DNA from: Paenibacillus sp. YYML68
GTDB taxonomy: Bacteria > Bacillota > Bacilli > Paenibacillales > NBRC-103111
Assembly (NCBI RefSeq): GCF_027923405.1
Contig: NZ_BQYI01000001.1
Location: forward strand, 883,501-947,500
Length of the DNA: 64,000 bases
Direction of reading: 5' to 3'
Shown here: positions 8,648 through 16,587 of the stretch, one piece after another
Position numbering within the stretch: position 1 is the stretch's first letter
How the letters are laid out: every line of letters begins with the position of its first letter
The notes under the pieces: model-generated
The model's database searches: none
What the model saw: the letters and a program-made list of their open reading frames with translations, nothing else
What the model was told of the DNA's origin: nothing
Position numbers and translations under genes: made by a program

Positions 8648-9805
8648 ATGAATCACGACCAGCGCATCGTATTGAACCACCTGCTTCATCTGCTGGGCCC
8701 AACAACCGAGCAATCTGAAGCGTCACACGCTTCGCAAGCACAATCCATACTAAACTGTGCCATTGTTCAAGGGATCGGGGCGGTTATATTTCCGATTCTG
8801 CATCAGCAGCATCGTGATCAGCTTGCGGACCAGCAAGGATGGAGTACGATGAAGGAGCGCTTCTTGAATGCGGCACTTCGCAACAAGCTGTACATGAAGC
8901 AGATTCAGGAGCTGCTTTATCGTTTTCAGGAGGCGGGAATACCGGTCATGGTGCTTAAGGGTATCGCCATTGGTCGGCTATACCCGAAGCCGGAATATCG
9001 AATGATGAGTGATGTGGATCTCTATGTACAGCCTGAGCATTGGCACAAGTCCATGGAGCTACTGAAGGCTCACGGTTACACACAGACAGAGCCAGATGAT
9101 TATAACGTTCTTCATATTGAGTTCCAGAAGACGAATGCGATTACGGTTGAGCTGCATCGGAATCTGATTCATACGGACCATCTTGGAGACCGGGATAAGG
9201 AAGGCTGGTATGCAGAGGTTTGGAGACGAAAGCAGAGGTACGGCTTAGAGCAGCTACAGTTTGAGGGGATGTCCATAGAGGATGAGCTCATTCACCAGAT
9301 TACACACTTCGCGGCGCATTTTGTGTACTATGGGACGAAGCTGCGGCACCTGTTCGAGATGGCCTTGATTGCCAGTCGGTATGAAGATGAATTGGACTGG
9401 GCGTACATGGCACTCATGCTGAAGCGTCTAGGCTTCTACCCGTTCGCGTGTTTGTTATGGAGGGTGTGTGGGCACTACTTCCATACGAAGGTACCGCATT
9501 CTTTCATCGAGCATGTGAGCGAGGAAGTGGCAGTTGGCTTCATGGAGGACTTGCTAGAGCACTATTCGTGCGAGATTGAAGAAGGTGACACCGACAGCTG
9601 GCTCCGTGTCATGAATGCCGTCAAGCCGACGTATGCAACCAACCAGCTACAGATGTGGCTTCTCATTGCCAAGGTTCAGTACAAGACACATGGACTGAAG
9701 CTCCCTTGTATGTGGCAGAACGGGCGAAGGAATGTAAGAGCCGCGAATAAGAAAATTGCGGTGATTCGTCAGTATGGGCTGAATGGCAGTCGGTTGGTTA
9801 GATGA
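8648..9805 (+). CDS. NTP_transf_5-type nucleotidyltransferase-like protein
   Basis: 385-residue soluble protein. The segment VMVLKGIAIGRLYPKPEYRMMSDVDLYV (residues about 101-128) is the hallmark of the uncharacterised nucleotidyltransferase family NTP_transf_5 (PF14907-type), with DVD as the likely metal-binding pair. A helical C-terminal region follows (ELIHQITHFAAHFVYYGTKLRHLFEMALIA). Members occur in polysaccharide clusters and next to lasso-peptide genes, but no substrate is established. The GGAGG ribosome site precedes ATG 8648. It lies between the secreted hydrolase and the VanZ-like gene, all in one direction, so it may act in the same exopolysaccharide pathway. That role is inference. 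Confidence 0.8.
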   Translation: MNHDQRIVLNHLLHLLGPTTEQSEASHASQAQSILNCAIVQGIGAVIFPILHQQHRDQLADQQGWSTMKERFLNAALRNKLYMKQIQELLYRFQEAGIPVMVLKGIAIGRLYPKPEYRMMSDVDLYVQPEHWHKSMELLKAHGYTQTEPDDYNVLHIEFQKTNAITVELHRNLIHTDHLGDRDKEGWYAEVWRRKQRYGLEQLQFEGMSIEDELIHQITHFAAHFVYYGTKLRHLFEMALIASRYEDELDWAYMALMLKRLGFYPFACLLWRVCGHYFHTKVPHSFIEHVSEEVAVGFMEDLLEHYSCEIEEGDTDSWLRVMNAVKPTYATNQLQMWLLIAKVQYKTHGLKLPCMWQNGRRNVRAANKKIAVIRQYGLNGSRLVR

Positions 9806-9833
9806 TTCCTATTTTACGCTGAAGGAGATGCGA

Positions 9834-10379
9834 ATGAACAAGAACAAAGCGTGGATAACTCCAAAACGGATCGCAATGGTGCTGATCTTCATACTTCTTG
9901 TTATTTCAGTGCTGTTCACACGAATGTTTACCGAGCAAAGTGGAACGGAATCCACGATGGAGAGTCAAGGAATTGCAGCTTACCTGCAGCATGCAGTCGG
10001 TGAGCATTTCCCGGTCAACCCCAAGGACCTGTTCTGGAGACAAACAGCGAACATGCTCGTGCGTAAAGCCGCGCATTTCATCGAATACATGTTCGTAGGC
10101 ATGTTTTTGTGTGCGTTCCTGAACATCGTAACTCGTAGGGTGGCGGTTTCTTTTGTAGGCGCTGCGCTCTTATCCGTTATACTGGCGTATCTGGATGAAT
10201 TCAGACAGAAATTCATTGATGGTCGCAGCCCGACGTGGCTGGATGTGCGTATCGATTCTTACGGCGCATTCGTAGGGATTACTGCTGTAACGTTGTTCTT
10301 CATTGCTTATTTCAAAATCGCCAAGCTTAAGGCAGAGGTCAAGAGACTCGAGGCTGAGCTGGAGCAGAAGGAGGCGTAA
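9834..10379 (+). CDS. VanZ-like integral membrane protein
   Basis: About 181 residues with four hydrophobic segments and a charged coiled-coil-like C-terminus (KLKAEVKRLEAELEQKE). Family signature: VRKAAHFIEYMFVGMFLCAFL, then DEFRQKFIDGRSPTWLDVRIDSYGAFVG, which matches the VanZ pattern (K..HF.EY ... DE..Q.F..GR....D...). ATG 9834 is chosen because GAAGGAG lies 6 bases upstream; longer in-frame starts run into the previous gene. VanZ proteins confer low-level teicoplanin resistance in enterococci, but most family members have no known function. Here the context suggests envelope or exopolysaccharide biology. Confidence 0.85.
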   Translation: MNKNKAWITPKRIAMVLIFILLVISVLFTRMFTEQSGTESTMESQGIAAYLQHAVGEHFPVNPKDLFWRQTANMLVRKAAHFIEYMFVGMFLCAFLNIVTRRVAVSFVGAALLSVILAYLDEFRQKFIDGRSPTWLDVRIDSYGAFVGITAVTLFFIAYFKIAKLKAEVKRLEAELEQKEA

Positions 10380-10392
10380 GAGGTCTCCATCC

Positions 10393-10500
10393 TTATAGGT
10401 GCTTTTTTCCCCACTTCATCTTAATAAGCTCCTTGCTTAAGTCGAATACGATCGCGAAAACGACAATCCCGAGTATGATATAAACGGTGTTCAATGGCAT
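10393..10500 (-). CDS. Putative 35-residue single-pass membrane protein
   Basis: On the minus strand from ATG (10500) to TAA (10393) the frame encodes MPLNTVYIILGIVVFAIVFD followed by LSKELIKMKWGKKHL: one clean hydrophobic helix (residues 6-19) and a basic amphipathic tail. AAGGGG lies just upstream of the ATG, with rather short spacing. It sits alone between the VanZ-like gene and the TPP enzyme, with a dyad element upstream (10542-10561). The composition of a helix plus a KK-rich tail is typical of small bacterial membrane peptides. I do not recognise a family and no function can be given. It could also be a chance reading frame. Confidence 0.5.
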   Translation of the reverse strand: MPLNTVYIILGIVVFAIVFDLSKELIKMKWGKKHL

Positions 10501-10534
10501 CAGCCCCTTACATGTTCTAGTTCGATATACTTAT

Positions 10535-10567
10535 ATTGATATTGTGAATAATATATCACAAACTGAT
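10535..10567. promoter_or_regulatory. Dyad operator-like element (TTGTGA-N8-TCACAA)
   Basis: TTGTGAATAATATATCACAA at 10542-10561 has perfect 6-bp arms and is nested in a second dyad, TTGAT/ATCAA. It resembles Rex (TTGTGAA-N4-TTCACAA) and CRP/FNR-type sites but the spacing differs from both consensuses. It lies between the small minus-strand gene and the pyruvate oxidase-like gene. Confidence 0.45.
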
Positions 10568-10590
10568 CAAAAATAGGTAGAAAAGATTAT

Positions 10591-10632
10591 GAAAAGCCCA
10601 CTGCGCTGTACGAACAGCATCAGGGGCTTTTC
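10591..10632 (+). terminator. Rho-independent terminator-like hairpin
   Basis: GAAAAGCCC (10591-10599) pairs with GGGCTTTTC (10624-10632). The A and T runs form the stem base. It could end transcription arriving from the VanZ-like gene before the TPP enzyme gene. Confidence 0.5.
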
Positions 10633-10712
10633 CGTCTATTCCCATCTTGATGATCTGGGTGACATCGACACATTCGGGCAAACTAGGTAAAACGCGCAAA
10701 GGATGTGTCCGA

Positions 10713-12410
10713 ATGACTCCCACTGTAATGGATCAAAAAAACGAACGGCAGCAAGCCGAGCCCGTCAACGCTGATGCGCACAAGCCGGATCAAGGCTTGT
10801 CCGTTGCTCCGTTCATCCTAGAGCAGCTCGCCGCCTGGGGCGTGGAGCGCATCTATGGAGTGATCGGGGATGCGAACCTGCTGCTCCTTGATGCGATTGG
10901 CAAGCAGAACAAGATACGGTTCGTTCCTTTCCTCGATGAGAACGCGGCTGCGCTAGCGGCTTCGGCTGAAGCGAAGCTAACAGGTCGAGTCGGGGTTGTG
11001 CTCGGTACGAGTGGACCGGGACTGACCAACATGCTGAACGGGTTAGGCGATGCGTATGCCGATGCGGCAGGTGTGATCGCAATTACGGGTCAAGTGGATG
11101 CGCCCAAGGTCGGCACGCATACGAAGCAGTACATTCAGCAGCAGGTGATGGTGGCGCCGCTCGCAACCTTCTCAGAGCAGCTGGCACATGCCGATGCATT
11201 ACCGGATCTGCTGCTTCGCTGTCTGGTCATGAGCGGCGTGCAGGGCGGCGTGAGCCACCTGTCGATTCCGAAGCTGATGTTCCAAGATCGCGTACAAGGC
11301 GTGGTGCAGCCGTATTCGCCGCATTTTCACCAGTCATTGCTTGCCCCGCAGCGCGATGTGGAAGAGACGTTCCAGCTCATTGCCGAGGCGAAGAGGCCGA
11401 TGCTGCTATACGGTCGCGGGGTGTCTGGAGCGGAGCAGGCTGCGCTCTCGTTCGCAGAGGCGATCGGGGCTGCGGTCACGACGTCGATGCCTGCGAAGCA
11501 TGTGTTCCCGAACGAGCATGAGCTGTTCGTAGGCGGACTCGGCTTAGCTGGCAGCGAGGCAGCGAGTGTCTTGATGGCTGAGAGCGACCTCGTCATCATC
11601 TGCGGCTCGACGTGGTGGCCGGACGAATATACGCCGCCCGCTGCACGAGTCGTCCAGATTGATGCGGTCCGGCACAATATCGGGATCAACCATTCGCTGC
11701 AGCGCGGGCTTGTCGGTGATCTGAAGGAGATTCTTCCACAGTTCGTTCAGATGAGCGGGAAGCTGTCGCAGCGCGGTGGGAATGAGGAGTGGAAGCGTCG
11801 CATCGCGGAGGCTCGCGGTCAGTGGACCGCGAGGCTTCAGCAGGAGGCTTCCGCGGAGGGCAGTCCGATTGCTCCGCAGCGGTTGATGCAGGTGCTGTCT
11901 GAGCAATTGCCGAAGGACGCTGTCATCGCGCTCGATACGGGCGACCATTCGCTATGGTTCAACCGCTGCTTCACGAACCGAGGTCAGCGTGTGCTCCTCT
12001 CCGGTCGTTGGCGCACGCTCGGGTTCGCGCTTCCTGCGGCGATTGCGGCGAAGCTGGCGGAGCCTGCGCGTCCGGTCGTGGCCATCGCAGGCGACGGCGG
12101 CGTCGTGCAGACGATCGTCGAGCTGAAGACAGCGGTGAAGCTTGGGCTAGGATTGACGCTCCTTGTGCTGAACAATGGCTCGTACGCCATTGAGAAGAAC
12201 CGCATGGAGCTTGAGGGGCTGGAGCTTGTAGGCAGCGAGCTGGATAATCCAGACTTCGTGAAGCTGGCCGAAGCGTGTGGGGCGGTCGGCTGTAGAGCCC
12301 AGACCGTGGAGGAGCTGCGCGACTGCTTGAGGAAGGCAGGGAGCGAGTCGCGTCCGGTGCTGATCGATGTCGCAGCAGCGTCGCTGAAGGTGCCTCATAC
12401 GAAGCTGTAG
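10713..12410 (+). CDS. TPP-dependent pyruvate oxidase / acetolactate synthase-like enzyme
   Basis: 565 residues with the three-domain thiamine-diphosphate fold. The N-terminal PYR domain contains VERIYGVIGDANLLLLDAI and the TPP-activating glutamate in FLDENAAALAASAEAKLTG (Glu near residue 76), then GTSGPGLTNMLNGLGDAYAD. The central domain is residues about 200-330. The C-terminal PP domain holds the Mg-TPP motif AGDGGVVQTIVELKTA ending in LNNGSYA (about residues 458-490). It resembles B. subtilis YdaP and pyruvate:quinone oxidases more than biosynthetic AlsS, but the reaction is not certain. ATG 10713 is preferred, with AAAGGA 9 bases upstream; an ATG at 10647 lies further out without a good site. 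Monocistronic, with a terminator after it. Confidence 0.83.
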   Translation: MTPTVMDQKNERQQAEPVNADAHKPDQGLSVAPFILEQLAAWGVERIYGVIGDANLLLLDAIGKQNKIRFVPFLDENAAALAASAEAKLTGRVGVVLGTSGPGLTNMLNGLGDAYADAAGVIAITGQVDAPKVGTHTKQYIQQQVMVAPLATFSEQLAHADALPDLLLRCLVMSGVQGGVSHLSIPKLMFQDRVQGVVQPYSPHFHQSLLAPQRDVEETFQLIAEAKRPMLLYGRGVSGAEQAALSFAEAIGAAVTTSMPAKHVFPNEHELFVGGLGLAGSEAASVLMAESDLVIICGSTWWPDEYTPPAARVVQIDAVRHNIGINHSLQRGLVGDLKEILPQFVQMSGKLSQRGGNEEWKRRIAEARGQWTARLQQEASAEGSPIAPQRLMQVLSEQLPKDAVIALDTGDHSLWFNRCFTNRGQRVLLSGRWRTLGFALPAAIAAKLAEPARPVVAIAGDGGVVQTIVELKTAVKLGLGLTLLVLNNGSYAIEKNRMELEGLELVGSELDNPDFVKLAEACGAVGCRAQTVEELRDCLRKAGSESRPVLIDVAAASLKVPHTKL

Positions 12411-12420
12411 CCAACGACGT

Positions 12421-12474
12421 AGCGATAACGCTCGACGCAGCTGCCAATCAGCAACGAAGCGATAACGCTCGACG
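12421..12474. repeat. Two-copy 37-bp tandem duplication
   Basis: AGCGATAACGCTCGACG occurs exactly at 12421-12437 and 12458-12474, with similar flanks, in the gap after the TPP enzyme gene. Confidence 0.6.
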
Positions 12475-12519
12475 TAGCCGCAATCAAGCAACGTAGCTGC
12501 AACGAACGACAACGGCAAC

Positions 12520-12564
12520 GAAGCGCCTCGCCAGCTCCTAGTCGAGCGGCGGGGCGCTTCATTC
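12520..12564 (+). terminator. Rho-independent terminator after TPP enzyme gene
   Basis: GAAGCGCCTCGCC (12520-12532) pairs with GGCGGGGCGCTTC (12548-12560), with one T-G wobble, followed by ATTCGTTTT. Confidence 0.8.
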
Positions 12565-12656
12565 GTTTTCGTCATCCGCTACATAACACGCGGTTGTCTC
12601 TCGGGCTACTCGTATCGAGCTGATGGAGGCTGCGTCCAGCGTAGCCTTCACACATC

Positions 12657-13460
12657 TCACGTGCTCGACCTCGCATACGCCTCTGGCGTTCGTCCGACGA
12701 CTGCCTTGAAGTCGCGTATGAAGTGAGATTGATCATGATACCCGAGCTGTGCCGACAGCTCCAGCATGCTGTTAACACGTCTTGTCTCAATCGACTCGGC
12801 CGCGTTCTGCAGACGGTACAGCATGATGACCCACTTGGGAGATACGCCGACATATTGCTCGAACAGCCGCTGCAGCCTGCGGACGCCGAGTCCGAACCGT
12901 TCGCTCAGCTGATCGACGCGGGAGAGGTCTGGCGTGCTCTTGATTGCTTCGACTACCTCATGGACGAGCAAGGCCGTTTCGTCCGGTTCAGGTAGCACAG
13001 CCTGCAGCCGGGCATCGGCCCAGGCAGCCATCTCCGCTTCGCTCGGTAAGGACAGCAACGTCTGCTCGAGCGCCCGCGCCTCCATTCCGAACAAGACGGA
13101 TGGCTCGAGCGGCTTCGCGGCTAGCGTGGTGATCGGCTGCTTAATGAACGGGTAGAAGCCGCCGGGCTTGAATTTGACGCCGAATACAGAGCCCTTACCT
13201 GTCACCTCATACTCGAACCGCTCCTTGGCAGGAGCGAATATGCCGGAGCGGCCGTGCTCGATCGCTGCGTTCACGCATGGATTCGGCAGCACCTCCTGCA
13301 TGTAGGGCTCCTGGTCGGTGAGGTCCCACTGAACGAACCAATAGTGCATGACGAAGCATCCGACTTCAGCAGAGGGTGCGAGCCGTGTGAGCCGAAATCG
13401 CTGCTCTCCCTCCCCGAGCTTCAGCACGCCCAGACTTGGACGCTCTGCCGCTGTACTCAT
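12657..13460 (-). CDS. AraC-family transcriptional regulator
   Basis: 267 residues. The N-terminal ligand domain (residues 1-150; VMHYWFVQWDLTDQEPYMQEVLPNPCVNAAIEHG) is of the type seen in AraC proteins with a beta-barrel sensor. The C-terminal double helix-turn-helix includes LSERFGLGVRRLQRLFEQYVGVSPKWVIMLYRLQNA and LSAQLGYHDQSHFIRDFKAVVGRTPEAYA, the canonical second-helix signature. It is divergent from the SRPBCC gene, sharing a 127-bp intergenic region, so that gene is a candidate target. The inducer is unknown. Confidence 0.9.
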   Translation of the reverse strand: MSTAAERPSLGVLKLGEGEQRFRLTRLAPSAEVGCFVMHYWFVQWDLTDQEPYMQEVLPNPCVNAAIEHGRSGIFAPAKERFEYEVTGKGSVFGVKFKPGGFYPFIKQPITTLAAKPLEPSVLFGMEARALEQTLLSLPSEAEMAAWADARLQAVLPEPDETALLVHEVVEAIKSTPDLSRVDQLSERFGLGVRRLQRLFEQYVGVSPKWVIMLYRLQNAAESIETRRVNSMLELSAQLGYHDQSHFIRDFKAVVGRTPEAYARSST

Positions 13461-13587
13461 CGTGAGTCTTCCCCCTCATGGATACAAGTATAGTACAATT
13501 TGAACGTGTCGCGTTTTTACAAGGCGAGGCCCTGCCCATATGCTATATTCATAGTATCACATATATCCTTATAAGGAGAGTTACGAC

Positions 13588-14034
13588 ATGGAGCTGAACT
13601 ATGAATTTTACATTGGCGCGCAGCCGGAGAAAGTATGGGATATTTTAATCACTCCTGAGGGGACGAAGGCAATCTTCTTTGGCAGCGTATTGAATTCCAC
13701 CTTCGAGATCGGAGCTCCCTTCGAATACGTCGGTCCAGGGCAAGATGGTGACGAGACGGTGCATGTATACGGTACGATACTGGCCTATGAGCCGAACCGA
13801 CGCTTAAGTCTATTGGAGCATCCAGGCCCGTCGTATCAGTCGAAGCATGCGGAGCTACAATCACGAATGACCTTCACGCTCGATCCGGTAGGGGATTGCA
13901 CGAAGCTGACGCTCGTCAATGACAACTGGACGCCGAACCACCCATCCTTCGAGAGCACACGATCACATTGGTGGATGATACTGAGCAACATCAAGACGCT
14001 CGCGGAGACAGGGCGAACCCTTCACTTTGGATAG
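13588..14034 (+). CDS. SRPBCC (AHSA1/START-like) domain protein
   Basis: 148 residues, a single helix-grip domain: N-terminal MELNYEFYIGAQPEKVWDIL, then TPEGTKAIFFGS, central antiparallel strands (FEYVGPGQDGDETVHVYGTI, RLSLLEHPG) and the long C-terminal helix SHWWMILSNIKTLAETG that lines the hydrophobic cavity. These proteins bind hydrophobic ligands or act as Hsp90-activator-like folds; no specific ligand can be inferred. AAGGAGAG precedes ATG 13588. It is divergent from the AraC regulator, which may control it. Confidence 0.85.
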   Translation: MELNYEFYIGAQPEKVWDILITPEGTKAIFFGSVLNSTFEIGAPFEYVGPGQDGDETVHVYGTILAYEPNRRLSLLEHPGPSYQSKHAELQSRMTFTLDPVGDCTKLTLVNDNWTPNHPSFESTRSHWWMILSNIKTLAETGRTLHFG

Positions 14035-14074
14035 TTTGAACACCCATTTTATTACATTATTTTCAACTGAAACT

Positions 14075-14110
14075 AGTCCCTTGTCCACAGCGACATGGGG
14101 CTGTTTTTTA
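14075..14110 (+). terminator. Weak terminator after SRPBCC gene
   Basis: AGTCCC (14075-14080) can pair with GGGGCT (14097-14102), and ACAGC with GCTGT. A run of six T follows. Confidence 0.5.
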
Positions 14111-14230
14111 TGTCTTGCATGTCATGGTGCTTCGCTACCTGTTCCACCATCCGCGATCCTATTAAATTGTTTATGGATAGAGTGTTAATTCATTTGCTAC
14201 ATTGCATCAATAAGCTTCCGTGATTCCTTA

Positions 14231-14259
14231 TTGTGTAAACGGTTACAATTTAGTATGAT
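14231..14259 (+). promoter_or_regulatory. SigA-type promoter overlapped by a consensus cre site
   Basis: TTGTGT (14231-14236), a 17-bp spacer and TATGAT (14254-14259) form a plausible promoter for the CheY/FapA/PilZ operon. TGTAAACGGTTACA (14234-14247) fits the CcpA cre consensus TGNAANCGNWNNCA at every fixed position and overlaps the -35 box, a placement expected to give catabolite repression. Confidence 0.7.
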
Positions 14260-14316
14260 GAACATATACAAACATGATTCTGAATTTTTCGACAAGTTGT
14301 GAGGGTAGGTGAGTCC

Positions 14317-14703
14317 ATGTGGAGAATCATGATTGTCGATGATACGGCCTTTATGCGTAGATTTATTCGCAATATCGTTGAGGAGATGGGCGGATGTGTT
14401 GTTGTCGCAGAGGCAAGTAACGGCCTAGAGGCTATACGTCTTTATCAGCAGCATCGACCTGATCTTGTCACTATGGACATCACGATGCCCGAGATGGAAG
14501 GTGTTCAGTCCGTTCAAGAAATTATGCGACTAGACCCGAAGGCGAGAATCATCATGTGCTCCGCTATGGGACAGCACCGGATGGTCCTCGATTCGCTGAC
14601 AGCAGGAGCCAAGGACTTCATCGTCAAGCCGTTGCAGAAGGACCGTGTCATGCAGGCCATTATCAATGCGATGCAAAGCGATAAGCGAGGTGAACGAAGA
14701 TGA
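14317..14703 (+). CDS. CheY-like single-domain response regulator
   Basis: 128 residues forming one receiver domain with no output domain. The acidic pair DD at residues 8-9 (WRIMIVDDTAFMRR), the phosphoacceptor Asp near residue 54 (LVTMDITMPEMEG), the Ser of MCSAMG and the Lys of IVKPL are all present, so it should be phosphorylatable. The ATG at 14317 has AGGTGA upstream; an in-frame GTG at 14299 overlaps that site. Its stop overlaps the start of the FapA gene (ATGA), which signals translational coupling. No histidine kinase gene is adjacent, so its phosphodonor lies elsewhere. The promoter carries a cre site. Confidence 0.9.
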   Translation: MWRIMIVDDTAFMRRFIRNIVEEMGGCVVVAEASNGLEAIRLYQQHRPDLVTMDITMPEMEGVQSVQEIMRLDPKARIIMCSAMGQHRMVLDSLTAGAKDFIVKPLQKDRVMQAIINAMQSDKRGERR

Positions 14704-16559
14704 GCGCTTATATGTCAGAGGACGAGCTGTTAGGGCTAATTAAAGCGCTAAGCAGCGAGAGCAAATCTTCCAACGAGCATGCCGTCGTTGATCAGGTAGA
14801 GCATCAGGGGCAAGGAACGGTACAGGTCGAGAGCAATAAAGTATTGGTGACGGACCCTTCGGATCAAAAATCTTATGCGCGAATACAAGCGCTTCCACCG
14901 ATCAAGCTCTATGTGAATGGGCAGCATGTGACGGACAGCGTGACAGTCAGAGCCACGGACCATATCGCCTGGGAAATCGATAGCACACCCATGTTCATCA
15001 TAGATGTATCCAAGGATAAGATGCAAGCCTCCTTCAAGCTGAATTCACTTAAGCGGTACGACTGGCAGCTGAAGTCGCAGGAGCCGACAGCGAGCCTGAA
15101 GCTGGAGGCATTCGAGGATCTAGATTCAGTTCTGGAGGCTGTACAGCTCACACATGTGATGCAGCAGGTTCAGAAGATGGGCATATGCAAAAACTTGAAG
15201 CCCTCGGCCATCTTTCAGGAGCTACAAGCTCCGACCTACCAGCCCGTCCTGATCGCGCAGGGCGTTCAACCGGCGCCAAGTCAAGACGCTTCCATTGAGC
15301 TGTATTTCAACGAACAGGTGGAGACCGCCTACTTCGAAGCGGGAGGCATGGTCGATTACCGCAACCATCTGCGCATACCTTCCGTCAAGAAGGGAGACAT
15401 CATCGCTAAGAAAATACCGCTCGTCGAAGGAACGGTCGGCTACGACGTATTCGGCGAAATTGTGAAGCCTGATCCGCCCAAGGACGTTATGATTATGGCG
15501 AAGGATCACGTTGAAATCAACTCCAAGGGTGAAGTGTACGCCTTGAAGGAAGGACGTCCGCGCATTTCCGGACAGCAGATCAAGTTTTTTGATATTTCGA
15601 CCTCCTACGTCATTTCGGGAGATGTTGACATTCGGACCGGACATATCGTATTCTCCGGCGACGTGGTCGTCTATGGCGATGTGCAGGACAGCATGATTAT
15701 CGAATCACTTGGCAACGTCTACGTATCTGGCAACGTATACCGTTCGACAATTACCGCAACCGGAAGCATTGTCGTCAAGGGCAATTGTCTCGGGGGGCAG
15801 CTGTATTCCGGTTACTTCGGCGTCATCTTCAACCGACTGTACAGCGGCTCCAAGAAGCTGGCCGGTATGCTGAAGGATATGCTCGAGGCTGCCAAGCTGC
15901 TGATCGGCATCATTGAGGCCAAGGGGAAATCGATCCGGGTCGGACAAGTGATTAACATGGTCATCGAGAACAAGTTCAAGGAGATTCCGACGATTGTCCG
16001 CGAAATTATCGGGTGCATCATGAATATTCAGAACATTAACGCCAAGGAGCTGGACAGTTTGAAGGAGCGGCTCGAGCTGCTGCTGCATCCGCTCCGCATT
16101 GTGGAGCTGCAGGCGTTCAGCCAGCTGTACAGCATTCAGCATTTGATTCAAGATACGTTCCAGTCGATCGAGCGCATGCAGGAGTCGCTGGTCCAGATCG
16201 AGGTCAGCCAGTGTCATCTCACGACGATTAAGTCCAATGGCGACATCTTGATTCGCCGCGACGGTGTTGTGCAGAGTCAGCTGTACTCGAAGGGCAACAT
16301 TATATTCTACGGCGCTGAAGCGGTATGTCGGGGCTCGCAGCTCGAAGCGGGCGACACGATATGCGCGATGTACGTCGGCGGAGAGAGCGGAGGCCAGACG
16401 CTGTTGAAGGCCGGCAAGAAAGTAACGCTGAAAAAAATTACGTTCGGACGCATTGGCGTCGGGCGCTTCTGGAGAGATTTTATCGAGCCTGACGAGCATC
16501 TGGTCCTCCATACGAATGGCTTGGAGCTATTCGTCGAGAGGGACACGATGCAGAAGTAG
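14700..16559 (+). CDS. FapA/DUF342 flagellar-assembly-A-type protein
   Basis: 619 residues. Residues about 175-450 carry the FapA (DUF342) core: VDYRNHLRIPSVKKGDIIAKKIPLVEGTVGYDVFGE, then KEGRPRISGQQIKFFDISTSYVISGDVDIRTGHIVFSGDVVVYGDVQDSMIIESLGNVYVSGNV, a right-handed beta-helix-like series of short repeats. A helical region (residues 370-500) and a second beta-helix stretch (ILIRRDGVVQSQLYSKGNIIFYGAEAVCRGSQLEAG) follow. Related proteins in Vibrio influence flagellar placement, and the family is common in Bacillota with unclear function. The start overlaps the CheY-like gene by 4 bp, and the PilZ gene follows 28 bp downstream. The cytoplasmic location is inferred. Confidence 0.85.
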   Translation: MSAYMSEDELLGLIKALSSESKSSNEHAVVDQVEHQGQGTVQVESNKVLVTDPSDQKSYARIQALPPIKLYVNGQHVTDSVTVRATDHIAWEIDSTPMFIIDVSKDKMQASFKLNSLKRYDWQLKSQEPTASLKLEAFEDLDSVLEAVQLTHVMQQVQKMGICKNLKPSAIFQELQAPTYQPVLIAQGVQPAPSQDASIELYFNEQVETAYFEAGGMVDYRNHLRIPSVKKGDIIAKKIPLVEGTVGYDVFGEIVKPDPPKDVMIMAKDHVEINSKGEVYALKEGRPRISGQQIKFFDISTSYVISGDVDIRTGHIVFSGDVVVYGDVQDSMIIESLGNVYVSGNVYRSTITATGSIVVKGNCLGGQLYSGYFGVIFNRLYSGSKKLAGMLKDMLEAAKLLIGIIEAKGKSIRVGQVINMVIENKFKEIPTIVREIIGCIMNIQNINAKELDSLKERLELLLHPLRIVELQAFSQLYSIQHLIQDTFQSIERMQESLVQIEVSQCHLTTIKSNGDILIRRDGVVQSQLYSKGNIIFYGAEAVCRGSQLEAGDTICAMYVGGESGGQTLLKAGKKVTLKKITFGRIGVGRFWRDFIEPDEHLVLHTNGLELFVERDTMQK

Positions 16560-16587
16560 GAGCGAGGTTCGAAGGAGGTCAGGACCG

